41,795 nucleotides of DNA from JADJOY01 sp046331705 [NCBI: bacterium] (GTDB lineage Bacteria; JADJOY01), in the NCBI GenBank assembly GCA_046331705.1, contig JAXLQJ010000061.1, positions 1 through 41,795 on the forward strand, read 5' to 3'. Below are positions 41,205-41,795 of the stretch, in pieces (the stretch's first letter is position 1; every line of letters begins with the position of its first letter). The position numbers and the translations under genes are program-made. The notes beneath the pieces were generated by a model. The model did not search any database, was not told the DNA's origin, and saw only the letters and a list, made by a program, of their open reading frames with translations.

Positions 41205-41795
41205 TCACACGGCATCGGCGAGCGCCGGCCGAGGATGCGCGAGAGGTCGATACGAATGCCCCCCTGGGCTGAAGAACGTGCCGAAGAACTCCACGTAATG
41301 AAGACGCAGCGCGTGAACCACGGGGCCGAAGAGCCCGAGGGCGAAGTTCACGGCGTGGAAGAGCAGCGCGAAGAGCGCGCCCACCAACGCGCTGCCGAAC
41401 GCGCCGACCATGTGGTTGGCGACCACCGCGAACATCACCGACGCCGTGCCGAGCGCCATGATGCGCGCGTAGGACAGCACGTGGGCGAACGCCATGAAGA
41501 GCTCGATCGGCGCGACGATGCCCTCCACCAGCACCAGCACCGGAAAGCCGAGCAACACCGCCACCACGAGGGGACGGAGCAGGCCCGCGGGCAGCACCCG
41601 CAACGCCGCCAGCACCGCGACGCCGATCAGCACCAGCATGACGGCGGAGATCGCGTGGGCCGCGGCGGTACGCCCGTGCACGCGGAGATTCGTGAGCACG
41701 CCCAAGACCAGCCCGAGCAACACGTGGACGGAGCCCAGCGCGAACGCCAGCCCCAGGAACGCCACCACGCGCTCGCCGCGGTCGAAGAAGAGCGG
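41205..41795 (-). CDS. atpI: V/A-type ATPase subunit I (stator, C-terminal part; cut by window edge)
   Basis: 196 codons of the C-terminal membrane domain, open to the right edge. Several helices with VHVLLGLVLGVLTNLR, VEGIVAPIELFMAFAHVLSYARIMALGTA (the Ser-Tyr-Ala-Arg segment bearing the essential stator Arg) and the conserved ending LHYVEFFGTFFSPGGHSYRPL. It forms the half-channels beside the c-ring. The N-terminal cytoplasmic half lies beyond 41795. Confidence 0.95.
   Translation of the reverse strand, partial: PLFFDRGERVVAFLGLAFALGSVHVLLGLVLGVLTNLRVHGRTAAAHAISAVMLVLIGVAVLAALRVLPAGLLRPLVVAVLLGFPVLVLVEGIVAPIELFMAFAHVLSYARIMALGTASVMFAVVANHMVGAFGSALVGALFALLFHAVNFALGLFGPVVHALRLHYVEFFGTFFSPGGHSYRPLAHPRPALADAV

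Overview
The window is about 41.8 kb of GC-rich bacterial chromosome, densely coded on both strands. I see no tRNA, rRNA, insertion sequence, phage gene or CRISPR array. The gene content fits an environmental, metabolically versatile relative of the former Deltaproteobacteria (Myxococcota or Binatota-like): a Thermus-ordered V/A-type ATPase, a c-heme sensor kinase, MopE-like calcium-binding repeats on a secreted protease, an NtrC-family regulator, Rieske and P450 oxygenases, and many hydrolases for hydrophobic compounds. I cannot fix the phylum from sequence alone.

Layout. At the left edge (1-277, minus) is the N-terminal part of a phytochelatin-synthase-like lipoprotein. A long intergenic region (278-921) holds an almost ideal sigma-54 promoter (848-862) with two upstream dyads. 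It reads into a four-gene plus-strand unit (922-6800): a membrane-anchored, lysine-less GcvH-like protein, a HybA-HybB fusion (ferredoxin plus NrfD-type quinone module), a histidine kinase with two heme-c motifs in its periplasmic sensor, and an NtrC-family response regulator. The regulator probably drives its own operon. I regard this as the most interesting system in the window.

An archaemetzincin and a YgbA-like protein follow (6838-7866), then a secreted protein of unknown family (minus). From 8735 to 14263 the minus strand carries a tightly overlapping catabolic operon, read right to left: Rieske oxygenase, amidohydrolase, acetoacetate-decarboxylase-like protein, SDR and arylsulfotransferase-like lipoprotein. 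A type-B carboxylesterase lipoprotein lies upstream, divergent from an AraC regulator. Next on the plus strand come a DUF2817 peptidase-like protein and a PhoD-like phosphatase. A strong terminator separates them from a large secreted M36 metalloprotease on the minus strand. A GT-C membrane glycosyltransferase-like protein, a Cys-rich lipoprotein and an HSL-type esterase follow.

Two TetR control modules come next. The first is a P450/TetR divergent pair sharing a 22-bp perfect palindrome (28639-28660). The second is a TetR repressor divergent from a four-gene catabolic operon (31462-35048: acetoacetate-decarboxylase-like, VOC dioxygenase-like, alpha/beta hydrolase, di-iron PF10118 protein), with two matched operators including a 26-bp perfect palindrome (31414-31439). 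A GDSL esterase sits between the modules.

The right end (35088-41795, minus) is a V/A-type ATPase operon in the order I-K-E-C-F-A-B-D, with subunit I cut by the window edge.

Most genes overlap or abut their neighbours on the same strand, so operon assignments rest on spacing. Functions come from recognised family motifs; substrates are not determinable from the sequence.
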